Shown: in pieces, positions 14,601-22,162 of the stretch | Position numbering within the stretch: position 1 is the first letter of the stretch | Layout: each line of letters begins with the position of its first letter | From: Thermodesulfatator indicus DSM 15286 | GTDB taxonomy: Bacteria > Desulfobacterota > Thermodesulfobacteria > Thermodesulfobacteriales > Thermodesulfatatoraceae | DNA length: 64,000 nt | NCBI RefSeq assembly: GCF_000217795.1 | Contig: NC_015681.1 | Location: 673,244-737,243 of the forward strand | Reading direction: 5' to 3' | Notes under the pieces: model-generated | The model's database searches: none | Told to the model about the DNA's origin: nothing | The model's input: the letters and a program-made list of their open reading frames with translations, nothing else | Translations under genes and position numbers: made by a program

Positions 14601-15380
14601 ATGACTTATTTAGAAGCTATAGCTTTAGGAGTTTTACAGGGAATTACTGAATTTTTACCTATCTCAAGTTCCGGCCATTTAATACTTGCGGAAAAATTTT
14701 TTCACATTAAAGGAACAGGCCTTACCTTTGACGTCTTTCTTCACCTAGGCACCCTTCTAGCCGTTCTTATCTATTTCTGGCAGGACTGGTGGAATATCCT
14801 TTCTTTCAAGCGAGATAAGAAGCACAATCCCCGCCTTTTATTCTATTTAATTTTAGCCACTATTCCTGGAGTAATAGCCGGCCTCTTTTTGGAAGACGCT
14901 GTGGCTACTGTGTTTCGTTCGGCTGAAAGAGTGGCTTTTATGTTAATAATCATGTCCATTCCTATGATTTTGGCAGAAATATTTTCCCGTCAGAAAGAAT
15001 CAGTTTATCAGCTCAATTTACCTAAAGCCCTGATTATTGGCTGTGCCCAGGCCCTGGCCGTAATCCCCGGCACTTCTCGCAGCGGGATTACCATGTCAGC
15101 CGGCATGCTGGTAGGCCTTAAAAGACCTGAAGCCGCCAGATTTTCTTTTCTACTTTCTGCCCCCATAATAGCTGGAGCAGGCTTTTATGAAGCCCTTAAA
15201 GTATTGCAGGGCGGAGAACCTTTCAGTATCGTATATGTAATTGGCTTTTTGGCTTCGTTTATTTCCGGGCTTGCGGTTATAGCCTGGCTTTTACGCTTCC
15301 TCAGGACTCACACTTTTTACCCATTTGTGGTATATCGAATATTGTTAGCGGTATTTATTTTGTGGAGGCTTAATGGTTAG
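14601..15380 (+). CDS. uppP: undecaprenyl-diphosphate phosphatase (BacA/UppP)
   Basis: A 259-residue integral membrane protein. LGVLQGITEFLPISSSGHLI carries the conserved EFLPISSSGH motif, and IPGTSRSGITMSAGML the second conserved motif (PGxSRSG), which together form the active site. It dephosphorylates undecaprenyl diphosphate to recycle the lipid carrier for peptidoglycan and LPS. About eight membrane segments are visible. The stop overlaps the start of the next gene by eight bases. Confidence 0.96.
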   Translation: MTYLEAIALGVLQGITEFLPISSSGHLILAEKFFHIKGTGLTFDVFLHLGTLLAVLIYFWQDWWNILSFKRDKKHNPRLLFYLILATIPGVIAGLFLEDAVATVFRSAERVAFMLIIMSIPMILAEIFSRQKESVYQLNLPKALIIGCAQALAVIPGTSRSGITMSAGMLVGLKRPEAARFSFLLSAPIIAGAGFYEALKVLQGGEPFSIVYVIGFLASFISGLAVIAWLLRFLRTHTFYPFVVYRILLAVFILWRLNG

Positions 15381-16392
15381 ATTCTGGGGGCTTATTTTTA
15401 TCCTTTGGCTGCTATGGCCAGCCTATTCTTTTGGCAGTTCGGCCCTTAATCGTGTTTACAATCAGGTTGTTACCCTGGTTGCCGCTCCTGTTAACGCCGA
15501 TTATTTGAAATCTTCAGAAGTTCCCAAACAGGTAGCCTCAGGTGTTTTTGTCTCGAGAGATGGCCTTGTTCTGGCCCCTGCTTATCTGGTTCAAGGAGCC
15601 CGCTGGGTGGACGTAATTCTCCCGAATGGGACCTTTCTCGGAGGAAAAGTTTTAGGTGTTGATCACCTAAGCGGCCTTGCCCTTCTCAAAGTCAATTATT
15701 CTTATCAAAATTTGGGTGTATCCATTAGTAGGCGAAGGGTTCAGGTAGGAGAAGACATTTTTTTAGTAGGACGCCCACGATTTAAAGCCAGCTTAAAAGC
15801 CGGCAAGGTGATTGAAAATCCGGTAAGTGTGAGTTTTTCGTTTGGAACGCTTGCTAGTTTTTACGCTACCAATCTCTCTCTTGCAGGTATTGGTTCAGGG
15901 CCGGTTTTTAACGCCAGAGGAGAATTAGTAGGCTTTGCCTTAGACTTACCCAATCTCCACTTTGCTGGAGGTTTGAAAATTGTACCCTCTCACCTAATCC
16001 GTCCGGTAGTAGCCGCTTTATCCGAGAAAGGCCAGATGGTATGGCCTTGGCTAGGTGTGGAGGGGCTGCCACTTAATCCTACCCTCGCTAAAGTATTGAA
16101 ACTACCTTTTAATCAAGGACTTTTAGTGACCAAAACCCTCCCGGGAAGCCCGGCCAGGAAAATAGGCCTGCTCGGCCAAAGGAAATCTATATCACTCGGG
16201 AATATCATTTATCCCGTAGGAGGCGATATAATTGTTAGCGTAGCGGGAAGAAGAGTTGGCTCTCAAGCAGATTTAGAACGAATCATTTTTGCCAAGAAAC
16301 CCGGTGATATAGTAACTATAAAGTATTGGCGGGGTAAAAAATTTCATAATGTTAAAGTTTATTTAGGAAAAAGGAGTTTTTTACAGCCATGA
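15373..16392 (+). CDS. DegP/S1C-like protein with PDZ domain; catalytic triad lost
   Basis: A 339-residue exported protein: signal peptide, a trypsin-like double barrel (residues about 35-215) and a C-terminal PDZ domain (about 225-335, PWLGVEGLPL ... GDIIVSVAGRRV). The barrel aligns with DegP/HtrA motifs but all three catalytic positions differ. The His position in the T-N-H-V motif is Tyr (APAYLV, residue 71), the Asp of SDIALL is Gly (SGLALL, residue 101), and GNSGGP reads GIGSGP (Gly 174). It is therefore probably not a protease but may bind peptides or act as a chaperone or scaffold. It is coupled to uppP (8-nt overlap) and to the next gene (4-nt overlap). Confidence 0.85.
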   Translation: MVRFWGLIFILWLLWPAYSFGSSALNRVYNQVVTLVAAPVNADYLKSSEVPKQVASGVFVSRDGLVLAPAYLVQGARWVDVILPNGTFLGGKVLGVDHLSGLALLKVNYSYQNLGVSISRRRVQVGEDIFLVGRPRFKASLKAGKVIENPVSVSFSFGTLASFYATNLSLAGIGSGPVFNARGELVGFALDLPNLHFAGGLKIVPSHLIRPVVAALSEKGQMVWPWLGVEGLPLNPTLAKVLKLPFNQGLLVTKTLPGSPARKIGLLGQRKSISLGNIIYPVGGDIIVSVAGRRVGSQADLERIIFAKKPGDIVTIKYWRGKKFHNVKVYLGKRSFLQP

Positions 16393-17099
16393 TTCAGGTA
16401 CCGGAAAACATAAAACCCATTTATGATAAATTGGCCAAAAGATACACCCTCGAAGTAGAGCCTTTAAACATTCGCGGAAAAGTTTTAAACATTATTAAAC
16501 CGGCCAATATTGAAGAACTCATCTCTGAGGATTCACTTGAAAAAGTAGAAAATTTCCCTTTTTGGATAAAGATCTGGGAAGCGGCCATAGTACTGGCCGA
16601 TTTCATGGCCAGCATGAAACCTGTAAAAAGGGTGCTTGAAATTGGAGCTGGCCTTGGTGTGGTAGGGCTTACCGCTGCTCTTTTCGGCCACGAAGAAGTA
16701 GTTATTACCGACTTTGAAGACGAATGTCTTGATTTTTTGCGCTTAAACGCCGCCTTTAATAAGCTTGATAACGTAACTATTGAAAAGCTTGACTGGCGTA
16801 CCCCCAAAGAACTTGGCCAATTTGATATTATTGTTGGGGCGGAAGTGGTATTTAGCGGCCGCTTATTTGAGCCTCTTTACCAGCTTTTTCACAAATACCT
16901 GGCCCCAAACGGAGTAGTTTACCTGGCCCACGATAAAGAGAGAATGCGCACCCTGGCGCCCTTCCTTTATCTCGCCGAAAAGGAATTTGAACAGGCCGTA
17001 AGTCAGAGAAAACTACGCACTGATGACGAAGTTTACGAAATTATCATCTCGCGTCTGATACCCCGGCAAAAAACTATGGAAACCAAAAGCTCAGCTTAA
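16389..17099 (+). CDS. class I SAM-dependent methyltransferase
   Basis: A 236-residue protein with a Rossmann methyltransferase core: VLEIGAGLGVVGLTAALFG (motif I), VVITDFEDECLDFLRLNAA (motif II), and FDIIVGAEVVFSGRLFEPLY (motif IV region). The order and the VGAEVVF motif resemble the lysine/histidine protein methyltransferases related to the ETF-beta methylase group, but the substrate cannot be deduced. ATG overlaps the previous stop as ATGA. It is the last gene of the corA-like/uppP/pseudoprotease run. Confidence 0.82.
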   Translation: MIQVPENIKPIYDKLAKRYTLEVEPLNIRGKVLNIIKPANIEELISEDSLEKVENFPFWIKIWEAAIVLADFMASMKPVKRVLEIGAGLGVVGLTAALFGHEEVVITDFEDECLDFLRLNAAFNKLDNVTIEKLDWRTPKELGQFDIIVGAEVVFSGRLFEPLYQLFHKYLAPNGVVYLAHDKERMRTLAPFLYLAEKEFEQAVSQRKLRTDDEVYEIIISRLIPRQKTMETKSSA

Positions 17100-17159
17100 A
17101 AGCCATTAGATTGTTTCGCTATTTAGTGTTTAAAGGCCTTTGCAAAATTCAAAATAACA

Positions 17160-17465
17160 TAGATAGATCACCACGGCGCCATCGGCGTCTCGTGACAGGG
17201 ATTGCTTCCGCTGCTGACGCAGCCTCGCAACGGAAAGTGGGAACGCATCTCACAGTAACTGCCCGTTGTCACTGCAAGCCCCTTCCTTTGTCACGGTGAG
17301 CCTTTACCTTCTTGTCACTGTGAGCCCTTTCCTTCTTGTCACTGTGAGCCCTTTCCTTCTTTGTCACTGTGAGCCCTTTCCTTCTTTGTCACTGCGAGGA
17401 GCCAAAGGCGACGAAGCAGTCTCTGGGATTGCTTCGGCCTCTAGCGAGACCTCGCAATGACAGTG
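17160..17465. repeat. dispersed repeat cluster, copy 5, with tandem sub-repeats
   Basis: Starts and ends with the usual inverted modules (CACGGCGCCATCGGCGTC; GGCCTCTAGCGAGACCTCGC). Between them, 17295-17395, a 26-27-bp unit (CTTGTCACTGTGAGCCCTTT plus CC and linker) is repeated about four times. The rest of 17100-17634 holds no gene that I can support. A short inverted repeat, ATTAATC...GATTAAT, lies near 17610-17635 beside the next gene's stop. Confidence 0.88.
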
Positions 17466-17634
17466 TTAAATTAAAACCATACAATGAATCAATTGTCGCC
17501 TATTTAGTGATTCCATTAGTAATCAAAGGAGACTTCGCCCTCACGGCTTAAAAGGCTCGCCATAGGTAGTCTCATTATCGCTGAAAGTAGAACCCTGCGG
17601 CTCACACAACGTGTGATTAATCGTTCAGAACGGA

Positions 17635-18591
17635 TTAATTTTTGAAAAGGGCTGGACGGGCAGCCATAAAAAGGCTTACATTCTCAAAAATCAAAAAAAC
17701 TAACGCCGCGAATAAATAGGCCGGTATTAATTCCTCAATAAGCAAGCTAAAAACAGCTAAAACAAAAAACACTATCGGAAAAATTTCTTGAATTTTACCT
17801 CTTTTAAAAAATAATAGACCTTCTCGCAAAAATATTAACACTACTACCAAAGGGATGAGTATCCAGAAATCTCCGGCCTTATTGGCAAAGATTATAATGA
17901 TTGCTGGCCAAAGGGCGCCAGGAATAATCTTTAAAAAATCTTTTAAGCTAATTTGGGATAAGGCCAATTTAAGATAATCTAAAGCAGAGAGCCAAGTTAC
18001 CCCAAGGGCTACTAAACTCAAAACCAGAATAAGGTGTTTTAAAGAAAGAAAAGATAAACAGGGTAAAGTCAAAGATAGAAAGATTACTATTAAAAATTTG
18101 GCCCCTTTTAACCTGGCAAGAATTCCTCCCAACAATAAGATAGCTCCAGCGCCTAAAAGAAAATAAACCGTATATGCCGAAAAAGTAACAACAGCTACTA
18201 CTAATGCGGCCACAAACATCTGGATAGTGGTCTTCATTTTGGCCAGCCAGGTAACAGGAAGAGCCCCAGGCACTTTTCGTCTTAAAGAAGAGACCAAAAG
18301 TTCTCTTACAAAGATAGCTGCAGCCACCCAAATAGGCATAAAGCCCAGATGAGAAAGAAAAGTATAAAGAGCTACGATAAAAATCTTGTCAGCAATGGGA
18401 TCAAGAAAAGCGCCGAGCGGGGTGGAACCATGCCTTCTGGCCAGCTTCCCGTCTAAAAAATCCGTAAGGCCAAGAAGAGAACCAATGCCCAGGGCCGTGA
18501 GCTTGGCCTCTGGGCCGCCATAAAGCAAAATACAGGGAAGCGGTAAAAGAATTATCCTCAAAAAAGTTAGATGATTAGCCGTTACCCTCAT
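17635..18591 (-). CDS. CDP-alcohol phosphatidyltransferase (PgsA-like) with extra membrane domain
   Basis: A 318-residue integral membrane protein. Residues 1 to about 180 are a PgsA-type phosphatidyltransferase: NHLTFLRIILLPLPC, then the CDP-alcohol motif DGKLARRHGSTPLGAFLDPIADK (read as DG-KL-AR ... G-AFLD-PIAD). There are seven residues between AR and G where eight is usual. This enzyme type makes phosphatidylglycerophosphate from CDP-diacylglycerol. Residues about 185-318 add four or five hydrophobic segments absent from standard PgsA (about 180-200 residues). It may be the main PgsA or a paralogue. It overlaps the zinc-finger gene upstream by 4 nt. Confidence 0.82.
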   Translation of the reverse strand: MRVTANHLTFLRIILLPLPCILLYGGPEAKLTALGIGSLLGLTDFLDGKLARRHGSTPLGAFLDPIADKIFIVALYTFLSHLGFMPIWVAAAIFVRELLVSSLRRKVPGALPVTWLAKMKTTIQMFVAALVVAVVTFSAYTVYFLLGAGAILLLGGILARLKGAKFLIVIFLSLTLPCLSFLSLKHLILVLSLVALGVTWLSALDYLKLALSQISLKDFLKIIPGALWPAIIIIFANKAGDFWILIPLVVVLIFLREGLLFFKRGKIQEIFPIVFFVLAVFSLLIEELIPAYLFAALVFLIFENVSLFMAARPALFKN

Positions 18592-18983
18592 TCAATAGCT
18601 TTCAACTTTTCCCATTTTTCCTGACATTCCCGGCAGCGTGCCGCCCAGGGCATAATCTCAAGTCTTTTAGTCCTAAGCCACTTCCCACAATCAATGCAGC
18701 GACCATACTCACCTAGCTCTATACGAATGAGAGCCTGTTCTATTTCTTCAAGTTCTCTAATTTTAGGTTCAAGAGAGGCTAAGACTAAGTCTTCTCTGAG
18801 GTCAGCCAGAGCCAAGTCTTCTTCCTCACGCACCGTGCGAATTAGATCTTGATACTCTTCCCCGGCCTCGCGTTCAAGGGTATCAGCCACCTCACGCCAT
18901 AGTTCTTTCTTTCTTTTAAGGAGTTTTTCTTTAAAATATTCAATCTCTTCTTCAGTAAGGGGGCGTCTTTCGTGTTTAGACAT
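18588..18983 (-). CDS. DksA/TraR-type zinc-finger protein
   Basis: A 131-residue protein: an N-terminal helical hairpin rich in E, K and L, and a C-terminal C4 zinc finger, CIDCGKWLRTKRLEIMPWAA then RCREC. The helices carry acidic residues (EEDLALADLRED) at the position of the coiled-coil tip of DksA-like proteins, which act in the secondary channel of RNA polymerase. The length and the finger fit this group, but a role with ppGpp is not shown. Coupled to pgsA-like (ATGA overlap); preceded by the BCAM0308-family gene 10 bases away. Confidence 0.85.
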   Translation of the reverse strand: MSKHERRPLTEEEIEYFKEKLLKRKKELWREVADTLEREAGEEYQDLIRTVREEEDLALADLREDLVLASLEPKIRELEEIEQALIRIELGEYGRCIDCGKWLRTKRLEIMPWAARCRECQEKWEKLKAIE

Positions 18984-18993
18984 AAAAATCCTC

Positions 18994-19500
18994 CTATCTC
19001 TGCCAATAGACCCTCACCAACTTGTTTCCTTCTGACCATTTGAAGGTAAGATCTCCCTTGTAAGCCTTGTATACAGCACGCCCTAAACGCTGGGCCAGAT
19101 TTTCCGTGGTCGTTTCGATGACCGTGCGGCCATCTTCTTCATACATGGAAATTATTTGCTGAAGAGGATTGTTTTGCCGCGCTCTTTCGTATTCGTTATT
19201 TATTACCCTTAAAATTTCGTCACGATGCTTTTCAAAAAATTCACCGGAGAGATAAAGATATCCCATAGGATAACGGTCAACCGCCTTACGACATCCCGGA
19301 CACAAAAACTTAGGGACCAAATCGCTATCTTTAAACTCCTGGTAAAACTCCTCATCAATCAACCAGCGTTTATCACGAAAGACCGCGTGACAACGCGGGC
19401 AGATTGCCTCCCCCGAAGGATATTTTTTAGGAAGATAGGGATCATCTGTGGTTTGAAATTCCTGGGTCTCTGTAATCCACTTACGCCCTTTTCTGCCCAT
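18994..19500 (-). CDS. BCAM0308 family zinc-ribbon protein
   Basis: A 168-residue soluble protein. It has CPRCHAVFRDKRWLID and FLCPGCRKAVDRYPMGYLYL, two CxxC knuckles separated by about 33 residues, and TVIETTTENLAQRLGRAVYK towards the C-terminus. This pattern matches the BCAM0308 family, whose function is not established. It is in the middle of a five-gene leftward operon (20744 to 17635) and has an AGGAGG ribosome-binding site. Confidence 0.78.
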   Translation of the reverse strand: MGRKGRKWITETQEFQTTDDPYLPKKYPSGEAICPRCHAVFRDKRWLIDEEFYQEFKDSDLVPKFLCPGCRKAVDRYPMGYLYLSGEFFEKHRDEILRVINNEYERARQNNPLQQIISMYEEDGRTVIETTTENLAQRLGRAVYKAYKGDLTFKWSEGNKLVRVYWQR

Positions 19501-19512
19501 AGAAACCTCCTT

Positions 19513-20280
19513 TTAATGATGGGTTTTACGGCGTCCGAAACGACTAGCCAACCTGTTAAGAAGCTCAGCTATGGTTTCCGCATAAAGGGGGCCGCCTTTT
19601 TCTATAGTTTCTTCTCGCTTAAAACCCGGCATAATCAAAAGCCTTTTATTCCTCGCTGCTGTAAAGATAAGCACTTTTTCTGCCTCTGGTAAGGAGACTT
19701 CTTCATCTTTTTGGGCTTGAAAAACAAGGAGTGGTTTGCGCCACTTTTTAAATTTTTCAATAATCTCAAATGGATCTTTATCCGTATTTAAGCCCCGATG
19801 GGCCAGCCAGGAAATACCATCAACAACTGGACTATCCAAAATAAGGGCTGTAACCTCATGAGGGAGTTCTACTGCCAGAGAAAGGGCTACCCCTGCCCCC
19901 AAAGAGCGCCCCAGAAGAGACACCGGCCCTTTGCGGCCTTTTTCGGCAAATTTATCACGTAAAAAGAAAAAGGCTTCTTTGGCGTCGCTAAAAATGTTTT
20001 CAAAGGAGGCCTCACCAGGTAAGCCATGGGCTCCCCTATATCCTATAACTCCGAACGAAATATCATGCCCCAAGAAATACTGGCCAAGTTGATTGTATTT
20101 ATCAACGGGCTCCTTTTCGGCTATAAAGAAAAATAGAATCGGCGCGGCTGAGGAAGCCAAAAAGAGCCTGGCCGGTAGTTTCCCTCCCTGCAAAGGAACT
20201 TCTACATCCTCTGCGCCGGTAGGAGGTGGAGAAAGGGGTTCCTGAGGGATTAAGTCCATTAAATTGGTCTGTCTTTCCAT
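19513..20280 (-). CDS. alpha/beta hydrolase-fold protein
   Basis: A 255-residue protein with an alpha/beta-hydrolase layout: a nucleophile elbow GRSLGAG (about residue 130), a YRGAHGLPGEA oxyanion-type loop (GYRG), and an acid position in FQAQKDEEVSLPEAE. The catalytic histidine normally found in a GAGH-type loop before the last helix is not there; that segment reads MPGFKREETI. Activity is therefore uncertain. Family members of this kind often lie in lipid-gene operons. It overlaps the upstream hypothetical gene by 22 nt. Confidence 0.7.
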   Translation of the reverse strand: MERQTNLMDLIPQEPLSPPPTGAEDVEVPLQGGKLPARLFLASSAAPILFFFIAEKEPVDKYNQLGQYFLGHDISFGVIGYRGAHGLPGEASFENIFSDAKEAFFFLRDKFAEKGRKGPVSLLGRSLGAGVALSLAVELPHEVTALILDSPVVDGISWLAHRGLNTDKDPFEIIEKFKKWRKPLLVFQAQKDEEVSLPEAEKVLIFTAARNKRLLIMPGFKREETIEKGGPLYAETIAELLNRLASRFGRRKTHH

Positions 20281-20744
20281 TCTTCTTCAAGCCTCTCTAT
20301 TTCTTCGTCTTTTTGTTTAACCTGCTCTTCCCACGCCTTGCGACGCTCATAAAGGGCTACTTCAGCGGCTATAAGCCTTTCTTTAAAGCTAGGGTGAGAA
20401 AGGTAATTAAGGGCCGCCTCCAGAAATCGGCTCTTTAGCTGTTCAAAAAGGGCTTCACATTCTCTTTCATCCACAAAGGTTCTTTCTTTACGGTAGCGGT
20501 AATAAACCTTGCCCTCTTCTTCATCGCAAAAAACCTCATAAAGTTCCCGCCGTGAAAAGGCCTCGGGAGGCGCTTCAACCACTATCTGGGCAAGCATCCC
20601 CACTAGCCAGCGATCTCCCGCAAGTCTCCGTGAATAATCCCATATTTCAAGCACCAGGCCGTTTTCAAGGTCAATCTTTTCCACCAGACGGCCTGGCCAA
20701 CGCGGCTCATAATTTTTGCTCGGAGGCAACCATTCGTAGGGCAC
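20259..20744 (-). CDS. conserved hypothetical protein, first gene of the pgsA-like operon
   Basis: A 161-residue protein that I do not recognise. The N-terminal half is a compact mixed domain (GRLVEKIDLENGLVLEIWDY) ending near residue 100, with a RRELYEVFCDEEEGKVYYRY stretch. The C-terminal 60 residues are a charged helix, probably a coiled coil (WEEQVKQKDEEIERLEEEWK). No signal peptide or cysteines. It is preceded by an AGGAGGG ribosome-binding site and overlaps the hydrolase gene, so it is a genuine operon member. Confidence 0.65.
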   Translation of the reverse strand: MPYEWLPPSKNYEPRWPGRLVEKIDLENGLVLEIWDYSRRLAGDRWLVGMLAQIVVEAPPEAFSRRELYEVFCDEEEGKVYYRYRKERTFVDERECEALFEQLKSRFLEAALNYLSHPSFKERLIAAEVALYERRKAWEEQVKQKDEEIERLEEEWKDRPI

Positions 20745-20889
20745 AAAACCCTCCTTTCAACCTGAATTTAAGACATTATCCTACGGAAAAATAAAAGTGT
20801 CCAGTTTAAGATTTACTGAGGGCAAAAAGAAAGTTTGAGAGGTGAGAATAAATTAAAATCTACAGAGACTTTGCCAAAGTTTGAAAATT

Positions 20890-21180
20890 AAATAGATCAC
20901 CGTAGCGACTACGTCGCCTCGAGAGAGATTGCTTCAGCTGCTTCCGCAGCCTCGCAATGGACTCGCTTGATGTCACGGCGAGCCATTGCCAGTTTGTCAC
21001 TCCGAGGAGATGTCTCCATTTTGTCACTGCGAGGAGCTTTTAGGGAGATCCCTTCGCTGCGCTCGGGACAGGCGTAGCAGCCTCTGGAATATTACCAGCA
21101 GCCATTTTTGCTATAAGCCATCTGCCACTTTGTCACGGCGAGCTCCCTGTGGGCGAAGCAGTCTCTTAAATAAGCCATTT
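20890..21180. repeat. dispersed repeat cluster, copy 6
   Basis: Several modules in a row: ATAGATCACCGTAGCGACTA, GATTGCTTCAGCTGCTTCCG, CTTCGCTGCGCTCGGGACAG and a variant TTGTCACGGCGAGC. The short ORFs across it are artefacts. No gene is visible in 20745-21262. Confidence 0.85.
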
Positions 21181-21262
21181 TGTAAGGACCTTTAAAATGA
21201 GTGCTTTGCCCCCGGTTCAAATTAATCTGCCCTGGGAGCAAAGCACTTAACCGCGACAAATA

Positions 21263-21919
21263 TTACTTCTTATGCCGCAAACGATAAGCTAATAATGAAC
21301 CACCAGCCAAAGCCAGTAACAGGATGGATGAAGGTTCAGGAATTGGGTTAAGGCGGACAGCGTCAATATAAACCCATGATTGGATAATGTCGTCTCCTGT
21401 ATTTCCAGCATATATTGTAAGCGTTAGAGTATCAAAGGGATAATTTGTCAAGTCGTAAGTAAAAAGTTGCCAGCCGGTAAAATCAAGAGAAGTTTCATCT
21501 CCTGTAGTATCTATGTCTCCGGCATTGATAGAAAGAACTGGATTGCCATTAATCTGTATTTCAAAACCAGGCTCGTCCCACCCTGCAAAGTCCCAAGTGT
21601 AATAATTGTAATAAAGGCTTAAACTAGCCATTCCTGAAACGTTTATTATCTGCGAAATCCAGTTGTTAGTATAACCTTCTGTACCTCCTTCACCGGTAAA
21701 ATCATTTGTATCATCATCATTAAAATCTACTGTTCCTATCCAGGCAGCGTAAAGACCTTCAAAGACAACACTACTTTGAACTCCTGCCTGGCCACCAGCA
21801 GCCCATCCTGTTAAATCTCCTGTCTCAAAACTGCCATTAATTATGACTGCCTGGACCGATAAAGGTAACACCAAACATAATACCAAACCAAAAACTAACC
21901 CCAAAATACCCTTCTTCAT
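21263..21919 (-). CDS. PEP-CTERM sorting-domain exported protein
   Basis: A 218-residue protein with a signal peptide (MKKGILGLVFGLVLCLV...VQA) and a C-terminal PEP-CTERM tail: PIPEPSSILLLALAGG, then a hydrophobic stretch and a basic end RLRHKK. In other bacteria this tail is recognised by an exosortase, and such proteins are linked to exopolysaccharide or floc formation. The body begins INGSFETGDLTGW and contains many G, N, D and aromatic residues, resembling beta-sandwich carbohydrate-binding modules; DVN-type acidic loops could bind Ca2+. The start ATG at 21919 has a GGAGGGG ribosome-binding site. A sigma-54 promoter lies 44-59 bp upstream of the ATG. No exosortase gene is in the window. 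Confidence 0.88.
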   Translation of the reverse strand: MKKGILGLVFGLVLCLVLPLSVQAVIINGSFETGDLTGWAAGGQAGVQSSVVFEGLYAAWIGTVDFNDDDTNDFTGEGGTEGYTNNWISQIINVSGMASLSLYYNYYTWDFAGWDEPGFEIQINGNPVLSINAGDIDTTGDETSLDFTGWQLFTYDLTNYPFDTLTLTIYAGNTGDDIIQSWVYIDAVRLNPIPEPSSILLLALAGGSLLAYRLRHKK

Positions 21920-21962
21920 AACTTTAACCCCTCCTCTCTTCTTCTTTATTTTTCTCAAATCA

Positions 21963-21978
21963 AGCAAAATTAATGCCA
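21963..21978 (-). promoter_or_regulatory. sigma-54 (RpoN) promoter of the PEP-CTERM gene
   Basis: Minus strand TGGCATTAATTTTGCT matches the -24/-12 consensus TGGCAYRNNNNTTGCW at 12 or more of the fixed positions, with the correct spacing. The predicted start is near 21952, giving a leader of about 33 nt before the ATG at 21919. Confidence 0.75.
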
Positions 21979-22035
21979 GAAAATTTTCTTAGTAAAATCT
22001 AGGGCTTCTGGGAGGCTAAAACTGAAAAGAGAAAA

Positions 22036-22069
22036 AAATTTCCCTTTAAATAGATTTAAAGGGAAATTT
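22036..22069. other. perfect 16-bp inverted repeat between purH-like and PEP-CTERM genes
   Basis: AAATTTCCCTTTAAAT and its complement separated by two bases. It could be a transcription hairpin for the leftward purH-like gene or a protein site. No U-run is evident. Confidence 0.6.
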
Positions 22070-22071
22070 AG

Positions 22072-22118
22072 TGGAAAATTTTTTCCAAAATTAGGCTCTG
22101 GATGGAAAAATTTTTCCA
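22072..22118. promoter_or_regulatory. paired palindromes, candidate enhancer sites for the sigma-54 promoter
   Basis: TGGAAAATTTTTTCCA (22072-22087) and the perfect palindrome TGGAAAAATTTTTCCA (22103-22118), centres 31 bp apart (about three helical turns), lie about 95-140 bp upstream of the -24 element. This is the usual place for binding sites of a sigma-54 activator. Confidence 0.5.
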
Positions 22119-22128
22119 CTCAAACATA

Positions 22129-22158
22129 AAGGGACAGGCAAAAGTTTGCCTGTCCCTT
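22129..22158 (-). terminator. 14-bp stem hairpin just after the purH-like stop
   Basis: AAGGGACAGGCAAA / TTTGCCTGTCCCTT with a 2-base loop, four bases past the stop. Same element as 1795-1822. No clear U-run. Confidence 0.6.
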
Positions 22159-22162
22159 GTGC

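Noticed and set aside
17295-17395. CRISPR-like regular repeats
   Set aside because: Units are directly adjacent, without unique spacers, and no cas gene is near.
17266-17551. Two overlapping ORFs with sequences like SLRGAKGDEAVSG and CHCEEPKATKQS
   Set aside because: They are translations of the dispersed repeat; such sequences are widespread annotation artefacts and lack ribosome-binding sites.
20986-21195. 69-residue plus-strand ORF
   Set aside because: Entirely within a dispersed repeat cluster.
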